Part shown: positions 1-7,434 of the stretch, one piece after another | How positions within the stretch are numbered: position 1 is the first letter of the stretch | How the letters are laid out: the number at the start of each line of letters is the position of its first letter | From: JAUZQZ01 sp964492105 | Lineage (GTDB): Bacteria > Pseudomonadota > Zetaproteobacteria > Mariprofundales > Mariprofundaceae | DNA length: 16,251 nucleotides | Assembly: GCA_964492105.1 (NCBI GenBank) | Contig: CAZBJB010000034.1 | Location: forward strand, 1 to 16,251 | Direction: 5' to 3' | Position numbers and translations under genes: made by a program | Notes under the pieces: model-generated | The model's input: the letters and a program-made list of their open reading frames with translations, nothing else | The model's database searches: none | Told to the model about the DNA's origin: nothing

Positions 1-52
1 ATTATTACGAATGGTTGCGTGAATAAATCAGATCATAAACGGTGAAACTTCA

Positions 53-75
53 GTTCATGAATCGTGCAGGTTAAA
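53..75 (-). repeat. Solo left end of the dispersed repeat (copy E)
   Basis: This short stretch contains TTCATGAATCGTGCAGGTTA, which reads on the minus strand as the first 20-25 bases of the repeat family described at 1058, 11492 and 12497. The hairpin part of the family is absent here. It lies just upstream of the tRNA promoter. It could be a remnant of a longer copy or an independent palindromic site. Confidence 0.55.
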
Positions 76-86
76 TTGTCACATTC

Positions 87-114
87 TTGACAGGAAGAGG
101 GCGATTGGCATTAT
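87..114 (+). promoter_or_regulatory. Probable sigma-70 promoter of the tRNA-Gly/tRNA-Cys operon
   Basis: A perfect -35 box TTGACA (87-92) is followed after 16 bases by CATTAT (109-114), which matches the -10 consensus at four of six positions. The stretch between the -10 and the tRNA (TCGCCTCCC) is GC-rich, as is usual for stringently controlled stable RNA promoters. The tRNA starts 13 bases after the -10 box. Confidence 0.6.
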
Positions 115-127
115 TCGCCTCCCTTAA

Positions 128-203
128 GCGGGAATAGCTCAGTTGGTAGAGCGCAACCTTGCCAAGGTTGAGGTCGCCGGTTCGAACCCGGTTTCCCGCT
201 CCA
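128..203 (+). tRNA. tRNA-Gly (anticodon GCC)
   Basis: The cloverleaf can be folded by eye. The acceptor stem is GCGGGAA with TTCCCGC, the D arm is GCTC with GAGC, and the anticodon stem CAACC/GGTTG carries the loop TTGCCAA (anticodon GCC). The T arm has the loop TTCGAAC. The CCA end is encoded. It is followed 45 bases later by tRNA-Cys, an order also found in the E. coli glyW-cysT-leuZ operon. No tRNA-Leu follows here. Confidence 0.97.
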
Positions 204-248
204 GCTTACAGACCCGAAAAGCCCTTTTCTCTATAGGGTTGAGTCTTC

Positions 249-323
<75 letters not shown>

Positions 324-407
324 TACATCAATCTAGCACAATCCAATAACGTCTCTAAGCCACTGTAAACTGGTGATTTTTTATTGCCTTTGTCTCTCAC
401 CTTGTCC

Positions 408-435
408 TTTACAGTTTTATGATATACACTAAAAT
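408..435 (+). promoter_or_regulatory. Possible promoter of the integrase remnant
   Basis: TTTACA (408-413) and TAAAAT (430-435) are separated by 16 bases in an AT-rich stretch upstream of the integrase start at 492. The rest of 324-407 is AT-rich, with a T-run near 378-384 but no convincing hairpin terminator. Confidence 0.35.
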
Positions 436-491
436 TTACGGTAACACAAAAAATGGAGAAAAAAGCTACCGTACATTTTCGGGGATGCGAT

Positions 492-1062
492 ATGGCAAAG
501 GGCTTGTTATTTGATGCAAAAATAAGGGCTGCAAAGGTTCCGGACGGTCAAAAGATGTTGAAGATGGGAGACGGTGGCGGCCTGTTTCCGGTAGTGAGTA
601 GCGACTCACCCCGCTTCGCGGCGCCCAATCCAAGAGTAACAAAATCAAGCGCCTACGATTTTGTTACTCAAGAGGAAGGGATGCAAGCAGTGGCGCTTGG
701 AATATGCCCTGAATGGCAAACGTAAGACGTTGAACCTGGCCAGTTATCCGGATATAACATTGAGACGCGCTCGGGAACTTCGCTACGAGGCGCGCAAGCT
801 GCTGGCTGAAAAGATTGATCCGGTCGTTGCGCGTCAGGCAGAGCGAAGGGCTAAGGTTACAAGCTTTGAAACCGTGGCGTATGAGTGGCTTGGCAAGCAG
901 TCATTCACTGACAGATACACGCGCACCACCAAAACCCGTATTGAGAGGTCTCTGCTCCCGAGACCTGGTAGCCGCCCTATTACAGAGATCAAGGTAGATG
1001 AAATCAGGGACGCCTTCACCCCCATAGAAAATGCTGGCAACTTGGAAACCTTGCGAACATAA
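492..1062 (+). pseudogene. Broken P4-type tyrosine integrase (N-terminal half only)
   Basis: The start MAKGLLFDAKIRAAK followed by a GDGGG motif is the DUF4102 arm-binding domain of P4/CP4-57 type integrases, which insert at tRNA genes. The frame is lost near 587 and resumes at about 661 in another frame, with WRLEYALNGKRKTLNLASYP and then the SAM-like core-binding domain (residues after FETVAYEWLG). The reading ends at 1062, so the catalytic domain with its Arg and Tyr residues is missing. Two events explain this. A 79-bp hairpin-rich insertion shifts the frame, and dispersed repeat copy A begins where the protein stops, its TAA being the stop codon. I chose the ATG at 492 over the one at 453 because 492 matches the family start. 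The position directly after tRNA-Cys suggests the scar of an island that used this tRNA. Confidence 0.85.
587..669. repeat. Small multi-hairpin insertion inside the integrase
   Basis: Three hairpins follow one another: GTGAGT/ACTCAC (594-609), CCGC/GCGG (611-621), and a perfect 13-bp stem of 634-646 with 657-669 around a 10-base loop. The tetranucleotide TGTT occurs at both edges (583-586 and 662-665). Removing 79 bases between them restores the reading frame of the integrase. A REP-like or MITE-like element is the simplest reading. No second copy is visible in the window. Confidence 0.55.
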
Positions 1063-1250
1063 CCTAAACTATTATAAATCGCCGTGATGATTGCGCCTGC
1101 CTGTGCGTGCCGCACGCAGACAGGCATGGACTTTGTTCGCAACGGATTGCCGAGGAAGGAGGCCGTAGCCATGCATACGGACAAGGGATTCGGTGCAAAC
1201 AGAGTTTCCGCCCGTGTGCCCAATCTGAATACCTGTGGAGATTAACGGTG
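1058..1250 (+). repeat. Dispersed hairpin repeat, copy A
   Basis: The stretch begins with ATAACCTAAACTATTATAAA, a variant of the family start, and carries the 31-nt hairpin at 1095-1125. The hairpin pairs GCCTG with CAGGC and TGCG with CGCA, with two mismatches. It is followed by CTTTGTTCGCAACGGATTG, which is nearly shared with copies C and D. Similarity to copy C continues weakly to about 1240. It fills most of the gene-free gap 1063-1379. The TAA of the repeat ends the integrase fragment. The remaining part of the gap (1250-1379) shows no gene. Confidence 0.8.
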
Positions 1251-1379
1251 CTGCAAAGCGTTTCAATACCATGGTAGAGTAGGGTAATGGACATCCTGAG
1301 TTCGGTCGCCACGGGCTTATATTTCTTCCCGTCTTCGTATGGATTCGCATGATCCTTGCGTCACGCGGATCCGGAATTG

Positions 1380-2297
1380 ATGGATAAACCGACACATGCG
1401 TCGGGAGGCAAACGATGGAGCATATTCCTTGCGGCATCCATTGCTTGCCATGTGCTGCTGGCCATATTGGTTGCATGGCTGTATGTCAGCAGACCTTTAC
1501 CGAAACATGCGTTGCCAAAATCCATGGATGTGGTGTTGCTCAAGCCGGAAAAAGCAAAGCCCGCGACACCGCCAAAAAAGGTCGAGGCTCTTTCCAACAG
1601 GACTGCTCGGGGATCGACTTCCCATGCATATGACCAGTTGACCCGGGTGGCCCGTGGCCCCCGTCTCGTTCAGCAACGTAAGCCGAAACGACCTGTTACA
1701 CCGCAAATGTCGCATACGCCGCCACCCGTATTCCGGTCCGGACCGCAGCGACGCATCCGCACGCTGGCGCGGCGTGGCCCCATGCCGGAAGCCCGCAAGC
1801 CGCGACCGCCAAAACGCAAGCCAAGCCCCGAACCACGGCGACGACGACCCATACCGCTGGCCGATTTGATGCCATCCCGTATGGCCATGGCGGAACTGTC
1901 ACGCGATTTCGAGCGTGAACGGCGTTTGAAGAAGAAGCTTTCGCGCGAGGCCGATATCCCCATTAACACACGCAAGGTCAAGTATGCGCCTTACGCCCAT
2001 TTGCTGGTACGCGCGCTGGAGGAACAATGGCGTCCGGGCCAGGCCAATTACCGTGAATATCCAGTCAATGAGCGCCAGGCGATGCTACGTCTGACGATTA
2101 AGCGGGACGGATCGCTGGGAGGCATCAAAATCCTGCGTCCCAGTCCTATCCGGCAGTTGAATGAAAGCGCCATCGCTGCCATTCACGCTGCCGCACCCTT
2201 TCGACCCTTACCCCTGTCGTGGGGGCTGGATCGTGTCAATTTCTACCTGACCTTTGAAGTATTGGAGAACCGGTTTGTCTTTCGCCGGACGTACTGA
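1380..2297 (+). CDS. TonB-type energy transducer, orphan
   Basis: The protein has 305 residues from the ATG at 1380; a TTG at 1356 would add only eight. Residues 13-36 form one hydrophobic anchor after a basic start, as in TonB and TolA. The middle (about 55-180) is rich in Pro, Arg and Lys and probably spans the periplasm. The last 100 residues fit the TonB C-terminal domain, with an EEQWRPG segment, LRLTIKRDGSLGGIKILRPS and a final YLTFEVLEN strand. Such proteins carry proton-motive energy from an ExbB/ExbD complex to outer-membrane transporters. No exbB, exbD or receptor gene is nearby, so the partner is unknown. The linker is Arg-rich instead of the usual Pro-Lys or Pro-Glu repeats. It converges on the transglycosylase gene with a 40-base gap. 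Confidence 0.8.
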   Translation: MDKPTHASGGKRWSIFLAASIACHVLLAILVAWLYVSRPLPKHALPKSMDVVLLKPEKAKPATPPKKVEALSNRTARGSTSHAYDQLTRVARGPRLVQQRKPKRPVTPQMSHTPPPVFRSGPQRRIRTLARRGPMPEARKPRPPKRKPSPEPRRRRPIPLADLMPSRMAMAELSRDFERERRLKKKLSREADIPINTRKVKYAPYAHLLVRALEEQWRPGQANYREYPVNERQAMLRLTIKRDGSLGGIKILRPSPIRQLNESAIAAIHAAAPFRPLPLSWGLDRVNFYLTFEVLENRFVFRRTY

Positions 2298-2337
2298 CCT
2301 CATCGGAAGCACAACCGGTTCTATCCATGCCACGCAA

Positions 2338-3009
2338 TCAGCGATACGCCGCGCTGGCTTTGAATTGCCTCATCCGGGCATAGACGCGCGCGGGATATCC
2401 GGTCGCGCCAAGCGAACCGTTATAGGCAGCCAATGCTCTGGAAAGACTGCCATAACGATCCTTATACATGCGCAGGATGGCACAGCCATAACGAATATTG
2501 GTCTCGATTTCGAACAGGTTGTCATCCTTTGAACCCAGTTTTTCCTTCCAGAAAGGCATGACCTGCATCAGGCCACGCGCACCGACATGGCTGATAGCGA
2601 AGTGATCGAACTGTGATTCCACGGCAATCACGGAGAGAATCAGTTCAGGAGAGAAGTCAAAGCGATGAGCATAGACATAGACCCAGCGGGCCAGCGTTTG
2701 TGCTTCAACGGGATCATGCACCCAGGGTTTGATCACCTGTCGAATATCCTTTATCCAGACGATTTTCCTGAAATTTTTTACAACATCCTTGTGCGGTGGC
2801 TTCAGCATCCGCCGCAGATCCTCCTTCTCTTCCGGCTGCATGTCGAGAAGACCCACATCTGTTTCCACGATGTTCAACGCCGCGGTCGTCTGCACCAATC
2901 GCTGTTTTTGTTCCGGCGTGCCCATCAACCAGAAAGGCAGGGTTGCCAGAAATCCCACCATCAGGATTCCGACCAGGATCGCCTTGGGCGGCATCCCTCC
3001 GAGGCGCAT
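2338..3009 (-). CDS. Lytic transglycosylase (SLT domain), membrane-anchored
   Basis: The 223-residue protein has an N-terminal membrane segment (about residues 10-28) and a C-terminal SLT-type lytic transglycosylase domain (about 110-215). The catalytic Glu is in AVESQFDHFAIS (E131), followed by the family motifs GARGLMQVMP (143-152), NIRYGCAILRMY (171-182) and ALAAYNGSLG. These enzymes cleave the glycan strands of peptidoglycan in the periplasm, forming 1,6-anhydromuramic ends. The gene starts 17 bases after the proS stop, with a GGGAG ribosome binding site, so the two form an operon. The protein is short and lacks the large helical ring domain of Slt70, so I give no gene symbol. Confidence 0.88.
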   Translation of the reverse strand: MRLGGMPPKAILVGILMVGFLATLPFWLMGTPEQKQRLVQTTAALNIVETDVGLLDMQPEEKEDLRRMLKPPHKDVVKNFRKIVWIKDIRQVIKPWVHDPVEAQTLARWVYVYAHRFDFSPELILSVIAVESQFDHFAISHVGARGLMQVMPFWKEKLGSKDDNLFEIETNIRYGCAILRMYKDRYGSLSRALAAYNGSLGATGYPARVYARMRQFKASAAYR

Positions 3010-3026
3010 GGAAAGCTCCCTGGCGT

Positions 3027-4739
3027 TCAGGAAGTTCTCCCGTCAAATTCATCGCGTACAACACCCGGAACATCTTCCAGAGGCACGTCCATGCTCTCGC
3101 CGCCACGTATGGCCACCTCCGCCGTACCGGCAGACAGCCCCCGATCACCAAGCGCCACCCGTATCGGAACCCCCATTAACTCCGCATCACGAAACTTCAC
3201 ACCCGGCCGTTCGTTTCGATCATCCCACAGGACATCCGGGACGGCGGTTCGTATGCCCTCATACAGGCGCCCGCACCTCTTGATCACGTCTTCATTCCTG
3301 CCAAGTGACAGGATGACAACATGAAATGGCGCCAGATTCATCGGCCAGATCATACCCGTTTCGTCATAACATTGTTCCACTACCGCCGCGAGCAGGCGGG
3401 AAATCCCCATGCCGTAGCATCCCATCGTAGCCACGGAACGCTTGCCATTTGCATCCTGAAAAGCAACGCCCATCGGTTCGGAATACCGCCGCCCCAGTTC
3501 AAACACGTGCCCCGCCTCAATGCCACGATGAAGCTGAATATCCCCGCCGCATGCCTGACAGGTATCATCCTTCCGGCATTCCCGCACATCCGCATACTCG
3601 GTATGTGGAACGTCACGCGCCATATCAAGACCGGACACATGCGCATCCCTCTCGTTTGCTCCCGCGAACAGGCCCGCTGCGCCCTTCAGCGTGTTATCAG
3701 CGAGCACCCTGGCTGTTAAGCCCTGGGGCCCGATGTACCCCGTCATGCCGCCCGCGGCCTTCATATCCTCTTCAGTCGTGGCCATTGCCAGTTCATCCGC
3801 GCCCAGCACATGCGTAAGCTTGGCCTCCTGCACGGAATCGTCGCCACGTACGCATACAGCCACGATCTCATCTTCCGTATCAGTGCGTTTTACCCGATAA
3901 ATCAACGTCTTCACCAGCAGTGCGGGATCCACATGCAGCGTTCCCGCCACATCCGCCACCGCCGTCACTCCCGGTGTACCGAGGGTCTCCAAATCGGCAC
4001 TGCCGGAAACAGGAACCTCGCGACATGATATCGCCATTTCCACATTGGCGGCATAATCACAAGACGAACAATGCGCAATCACATCCTCACCCGATTCCGC
4101 CAGTACGTGAAATTCATGGGATCGCCGTCCGCCAATGGATCCCGTGTTTGCCTGCACCGCCCGGAAATTCAAGCCAAGACGGGTAAATATCCGTGTATAG
4201 GCATCAAACATCTTCTGATATTCACGTGCCAGACTCTCATCATCCGCATGAAAGGAATAGGCATCCTTCATGATAAATTCACGCCCGCGCATCAATCCAA
4301 ACCGCGGGCGCACTTCATCACGAAACTTGGCCTGAATCTGGTACAGGTTTATCGGTAACTGTTTGTAAGATCGCAATTCACGGCGCACCAGATCACACAC
4401 CACCTCTTCATGCGTCGGGCCAAGGCAGGATTCGTGATGGTGACGATCTGTAATGCGCAGCAACTCACGCCCATATTTATTCCAGCGGCCTGACTGCCGC
4501 CATAACTCGGCGGGCTGCACCATGGGCATCAGAATTTCCTGTGCGCCGGCGCGATCCATTTCCTCGCGCACCACAGCCTCTATCTTGCGTAATACGCGCA
4601 GGCCCAGCGGCAGAAAATCATACACGCCGGATGTGACCCGCCGTATAAATCCGCCCCGCAGTAAAAGCTTGTGGGACATCACCTCGGCATCCGCCGGATC
4701 ATCCCGCAGCGTCGGTGAAAACAGATGGCTCATTCGCAT
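3027..4739 (-). CDS. proS: Prolyl-tRNA synthetase, bacterial type with editing domain
   Basis: This class II aminoacyl-tRNA synthetase attaches proline to tRNA-Pro in the cytoplasm. From the ATG at 4739 it has 570 residues, close to the usual length of the bacterial long form. The N-terminal part shows RVTSGVYDFLPLGLRVLRKI (motif 1 region). Motif 2 is in FRDEVRPRFGLMRGREFIMK, and motif 3 is in GMGISRLLAAVVEQ. Between motifs 2 and 3 lies the inserted editing domain that hydrolyses mischarged Ala-tRNA-Pro (region of LTHVLGADELAMATTEEDMK). The anticodon-binding domain ends the protein. The frame is open up to 4790, but the added 17 residues do not match the family start, so the ATG at 4739 (or 4733) is preferred. 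It is followed by the transglycosylase gene. Confidence 0.97.
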   Translation of the reverse strand: MRMSHLFSPTLRDDPADAEVMSHKLLLRGGFIRRVTSGVYDFLPLGLRVLRKIEAVVREEMDRAGAQEILMPMVQPAELWRQSGRWNKYGRELLRITDRHHHESCLGPTHEEVVCDLVRRELRSYKQLPINLYQIQAKFRDEVRPRFGLMRGREFIMKDAYSFHADDESLAREYQKMFDAYTRIFTRLGLNFRAVQANTGSIGGRRSHEFHVLAESGEDVIAHCSSCDYAANVEMAISCREVPVSGSADLETLGTPGVTAVADVAGTLHVDPALLVKTLIYRVKRTDTEDEIVAVCVRGDDSVQEAKLTHVLGADELAMATTEEDMKAAGGMTGYIGPQGLTARVLADNTLKGAAGLFAGANERDAHVSGLDMARDVPHTEYADVRECRKDDTCQACGGDIQLHRGIEAGHVFELGRRYSEPMGVAFQDANGKRSVATMGCYGMGISRLLAAVVEQCYDETGMIWPMNLAPFHVVILSLGRNEDVIKRCGRLYEGIRTAVPDVLWDDRNERPGVKFRDAELMGVPIRVALGDRGLSAGTAEVAIRGGESMDVPLEDVPGVVRDEFDGRTS

Positions 4740-4745
4740 GGTGTG

Positions 4746-4780
4746 CAGTCTACCGTTCCATCGGCATACATGGTAGACTG
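4746..4780. promoter_or_regulatory. Nine-base inverted repeat upstream of proS
   Basis: CAGTCTACC (4746-4754) and GGTAGACTG (4772-4780) are perfect inverted copies with a 17-base spacer. They lie 7-41 bases upstream of the proS start, in the space shared with the divergent HD-GYP gene. It could be an operator or a leader hairpin in the proS mRNA. I recognise no regulator for it. Confidence 0.4.
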
Positions 4781-4885
4781 GACTATTCATGAATCGCCGC
4801 GATGATCGCGCCTGCCCGTGCGTCCTGCAGGCTGACCGGGCTTGTTACCGCCACCGAACTCAAGGAAGCGGATCGCCGCTCACGA
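4781..4885 (+). repeat. Dispersed hairpin repeat, diverged copy B
   Basis: The first 40 bases (CTATTCATGAATCGCCGCGA and onward) match the family start well. The hairpin region is recognisable but altered, and GGGCTTGTTACCGCCACCG corresponds to GGGCTTTTGTTCGCAACGG of the other copies. Unlike copies A, C and D it lies at the 5' side of a gene, in the leader of the HD-GYP gene. An open frame runs through it into that gene from 4789, but those 49 residues are repeat translation and not part of the protein. Confidence 0.6.
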
Positions 4886-4935
4886 GTGTTGCAAGAGGCT
4901 CGGGATGCAGTCGGAAGCGTCAAGGGGTAAAAGCT

Positions 4936-6567
4936 ATGGGGAATAACAACCGGAATACGACGGACGTTATCGCATTGCTGTGCAAGATTGGCGCGGATTT
5001 GTCAGTAGAAAAGGATCACAATAAATTATTTGAATATATCCTGTTAAGCGCTATCCGGTTAACCCGCGCGGATGGGGGTACTTTATATATTCGCAGGGAT
5101 GACGTCTTGACGTTCGCTGTGGTGCGTTCGGTTTCCTTTGCCATCGCCATGGGGGGAACAACCGGTGTCGAGGCAGATTTTCCTCCGGTGCCCTTATTTA
5201 ATCCGGATGGATCACCCAATGACGCCAATGTGGCGGCCTATGCCGCCTTGCATGGCACTACGGTTAATATTGCGGACGCTTACACGGAAAAGGGATTTAA
5301 TTTTTCAGGGCCGCGCGCGTTTGATCAGCAAACGGGATACCGTTCAAAATCATTCCTGACCATTCCGCTGATCGACCACAAGGATAAAGTGATTGGCGTA
5401 TTGCAGTTGATCAATCGTATAGACGACAAAACCGGAGATGTTGCCCGCTTCTCCACCGAGGATCAAAGTCTGGGAGAGTCACTGGCATCACAGGTCGCAA
5501 TCTCTCTGAGCAATAAACGCCTGATCGAATCACTTGAATCCCTGTTTAACTCTTTCATCGAAATGCTTGCCCATGCGATTGATGAGAAATCCCCTTATAC
5601 CGGCGGGCACTGCCGTCGGGTTCCTCAATTAACCCTGATGCTTGCGGATGCCGCCATCCATAGTGACAAGGGCCCGCTCAAGGAGTTTAGTCTAAACGAG
5701 CAGGAATTGTATAACTTGCGCATCGCGGGTTGGCTCCACGATTGTGGCAAAATTGTTACGCCGGTGCATGTGGTGGACAAAGCGACCAAACTTGAGACGA
5801 TCTGGGATCGGATTCATTTATTGGACACCCGTTTCGAGGCGGTCCGCCGGGGTCGCCGGATATCCATGCTGGAACAACAGCTTGATGCTGTCCGTTCCGG
5901 AGCGAACGATACACATCTGGAAGCACTGGAGTATGCATATCAAAACTTTACCAAACGTCTGGAAGAGGATCGTGTATTTTTGCATCAATGCAATATTGGC
6001 GGTGAATACATGGAGGCATCCGATATTGAGCATGTCAACGACATTGCCCACCGCTATCACTGGCGGGATACGCAAGGTCGAGACATCCCGTTTCTGACAA
6101 AAAATGAGCTATACAACCTGTGTATTCCCAAGGGAACCCTAACGCCGGAAGAGCGGGACGTCATCAACAACCATATTGTTGTCACCATTGACATGTTGAA
6201 GTCCCTGAATTTTCCCGAGGAAATGACTGAAGTCGTTGAATATGCGGGTGGACATCACGAACGCATGGACGGCAAGGGTTATCCCTGTGGTCTGACAAAA
6301 AATGATCTCAGCCTGCCAGCCCGGATGATGGCAATCGCCGACATATTTGAAGCCCTCTCAGCCCGTGACCGGCCATACAAGAAGGCCAAGACGCTACGTG
6401 AATCATTAACCATTATGGGTTATATGGCCAGGGAAGGACAGATTGATCCGGACTTGTTCGACGTATTGATACGGGAAAAGGTTTATCTTCGATATGGTAA
6501 ACAGTTTTTGAGCCCCGAACAGATGGACGATGTTGATCCCGCCAACATTCCCGGCTACACCCCTTGA
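4936..6567 (+). CDS. GAF and HD-GYP domain protein, probable c-di-GMP phosphodiesterase
   Basis: The start at 4936 has an AAGGGG binding site (4922-4927) and gives 543 residues. Residues about 10-190 form a GAF sensor domain, including LTIPLIDHKDKVIGVLQLIN. Residues about 205-520 form an HD-GYP domain. The metal ligands are visible: H225 in GGHCRRV, H268-D269 in LHDCGK, H413 in NNH, and H440-H441 in HHERMDGKGYP (440-450). Then follows IADIFEALSARDRPYK. HD-GYP proteins hydrolyse cyclic di-GMP to pGpG or GMP, so this is probably a soluble phosphodiesterase controlled by a small ligand or redox signal on the GAF domain. About 115 residues (285-400) are inserted between the HD motif and the H413 helix, making the domain longer than usual. 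No receiver domain or membrane segment is seen. Confidence 0.9.
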   Translation: MGNNNRNTTDVIALLCKIGADLSVEKDHNKLFEYILLSAIRLTRADGGTLYIRRDDVLTFAVVRSVSFAIAMGGTTGVEADFPPVPLFNPDGSPNDANVAAYAALHGTTVNIADAYTEKGFNFSGPRAFDQQTGYRSKSFLTIPLIDHKDKVIGVLQLINRIDDKTGDVARFSTEDQSLGESLASQVAISLSNKRLIESLESLFNSFIEMLAHAIDEKSPYTGGHCRRVPQLTLMLADAAIHSDKGPLKEFSLNEQELYNLRIAGWLHDCGKIVTPVHVVDKATKLETIWDRIHLLDTRFEAVRRGRRISMLEQQLDAVRSGANDTHLEALEYAYQNFTKRLEEDRVFLHQCNIGGEYMEASDIEHVNDIAHRYHWRDTQGRDIPFLTKNELYNLCIPKGTLTPEERDVINNHIVVTIDMLKSLNFPEEMTEVVEYAGGHHERMDGKGYPCGLTKNDLSLPARMMAIADIFEALSARDRPYKKAKTLRESLTIMGYMAREGQIDPDLFDVLIREKVYLRYGKQFLSPEQMDDVDPANIPGYTP

Positions 6568-6651
6568 TTCCATGGCACGCGGGATTGGCGGGGCGTACCG
6601 GCGCTATACCCGCTACGACAATGTCCTCAATGTCAATGTCGGATATTGTTT

Positions 6652-6770
6652 GTGCCAGGCATGCCATGTTGTGAGGCGGTGTAAGTCCGCTACGCGCCCT
6701 GCAGGGGGAAACGTAAATTGAAGCCAACTGCGTCGCCGCGAGGCGGGGGCTGTTACGTCTTTCATTTCAA
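6652..6770 (+). ncRNA. Structured segment resembling the 5' end of a group II intron (remnant)
   Basis: This lies in the gene-free stretch 6568-6956. It starts with GTGCC, like the GUGYG start of group II introns, and contains closely packed small hairpins. These are GCGG/CCGC around TGTAAGT, the palindrome CCCTGCAGGG, and CGCC/GGCG closed by a GCGA (GNRA) tetraloop. Such GNRA hairpins and a gGTGTAAGTCC segment are common in domain I of bacterial group II introns. I see no reverse transcriptase gene and no domain V, so any intron is truncated. The rest of the stretch (6771-6956) shows no gene. The identification is by resemblance only. Confidence 0.3.
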
Positions 6771-6956
6771 CTGGCGCACATCTCGGAATCGCGATTTGGT
6801 GTTCCGGCGACTGATAGAACAAGCGGTGATTACCGAACCGATTACTTAAGCCGAGGTGGCTCATGGGTATTCATGGTGAGAAACTACTACATGTTGTGGT
6901 AGGAGGAGCTAATTGACTATCCCCCTAAAGAAATTCAGGCAGCTTATGCCCTTGCT

Positions 6957-7274
6957 TTGACGCTTACTATCAACACACCAAGGAATGGAGAGAAGAGATA
7001 CGGAAAGCATCCAACTCAAAAATCAGAATCCCTCATGGAACGAATTGTTATAGCCAGTAGTAATGAAGGGGATATTGTCATGGGATCGTTTTGTGGTAGT
7101 GCCACAATGGGAGTTGCAGCATTAAGGCACGGTAGAAAATTTGTAGGCATAGACTTGGGAAAAGAATACCTTGATGAATATGCCATACCAAGGCTTAATG
7201 ACGAACTTGCCCGCAAGGATCAGCCAAAACTAATAGTCTGTGAAGGATCAGGAACCTATGGAATGTTGCCATAA
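6957..7274 (+). pseudogene. C-terminal fragment of a DNA methyltransferase with damaged motif
   Basis: The reading resembles the C-terminal part of N6-adenine/N4-cytosine DNA methyltransferases. It has INTPRNGEKRYGKHPTQK, then LMERIVIASSNEGDIV, then a strand and the final part FVGIDLGKEYLDEYAIPRLND. The AdoMet-binding motif, normally DPFCGSGTTG, reads GSFCGSATMG here, so four conserved residues (D, P, G, T) are changed. The catalytic motif (D/N/S)PP(Y/W/F) and the target recognition domain are absent, and the in-frame region upstream runs only to a stop at 6900. The fragment has more A and T than its neighbours, which suggests transfer. It is followed 17 bases later by a short stub that may derive from the partner restriction enzyme. 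Very likely it is not functional. Confidence 0.8.
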
Positions 7275-7290
7275 TCAATAGGAGTAAAGA

Positions 7291-7389
7291 ATGGAAAGGG
7301 CTGAGGCTGTTAGAAAATTACGTTCTTTGGTAGGCAAAGAGCTTCACGAATTGGCAAAAGCGTATGACGTAACGATCTACATTTCTTAA
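7291..7389 (+). pseudogene. N-terminal stub, possibly of a restriction endonuclease
   Basis: A start codon with a good binding site (AGGAG, spacing 5) begins a 32-residue frame: MERAEAVRKLRSLVGKELHE, then LAKAYDVTIYIS and a stop. The pattern LRSLVGKEL..LA..Y.VT.Y recalls the N-terminus of some type II restriction endonucleases (MvaI/BcnI-like or MutH/Sau3AI-like); this is from memory and not a proven match. Its position directly after a methyltransferase fragment supports a restriction-modification remnant. The rest of the enzyme is missing: sequence after 7389 is AT-rich and leads into an unrelated gene. Confidence 0.45.
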
Positions 7390-7434
7390 AAAATTTATTC
7401 TATTGGATTGGCAGTCTGTCGTGAGGAATCCCAC

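Noticed and set aside
834..1476. Overlapping minus-strand open frames across the integrase, repeat A and the start of the TonB-type gene
   Set aside because: They run antisense to recognisable coding sequence and repeat DNA; only the repeat part is shared with other copies, and that is reported as a finding and not as a gene.
2665..3324. Plus-strand frame of 219 residues opposite the transglycosylase and proS genes
   Set aside because: It is antisense to two genes with clear conserved motifs, has low-complexity composition and no domain I recognise.
4740..4790. N-terminal extension of prolyl-tRNA synthetase by 17 residues
   Set aside because: The family begins at the segment MRMSHLF; the added residues come from the inverted repeat and the spacer.
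4789..4935. N-terminal extension of the HD-GYP protein by 49 residues
   Set aside because: The extension is translation of repeat copy B, has no similarity to GAF proteins, and the ATG at 4936 has a good ribosome binding site.
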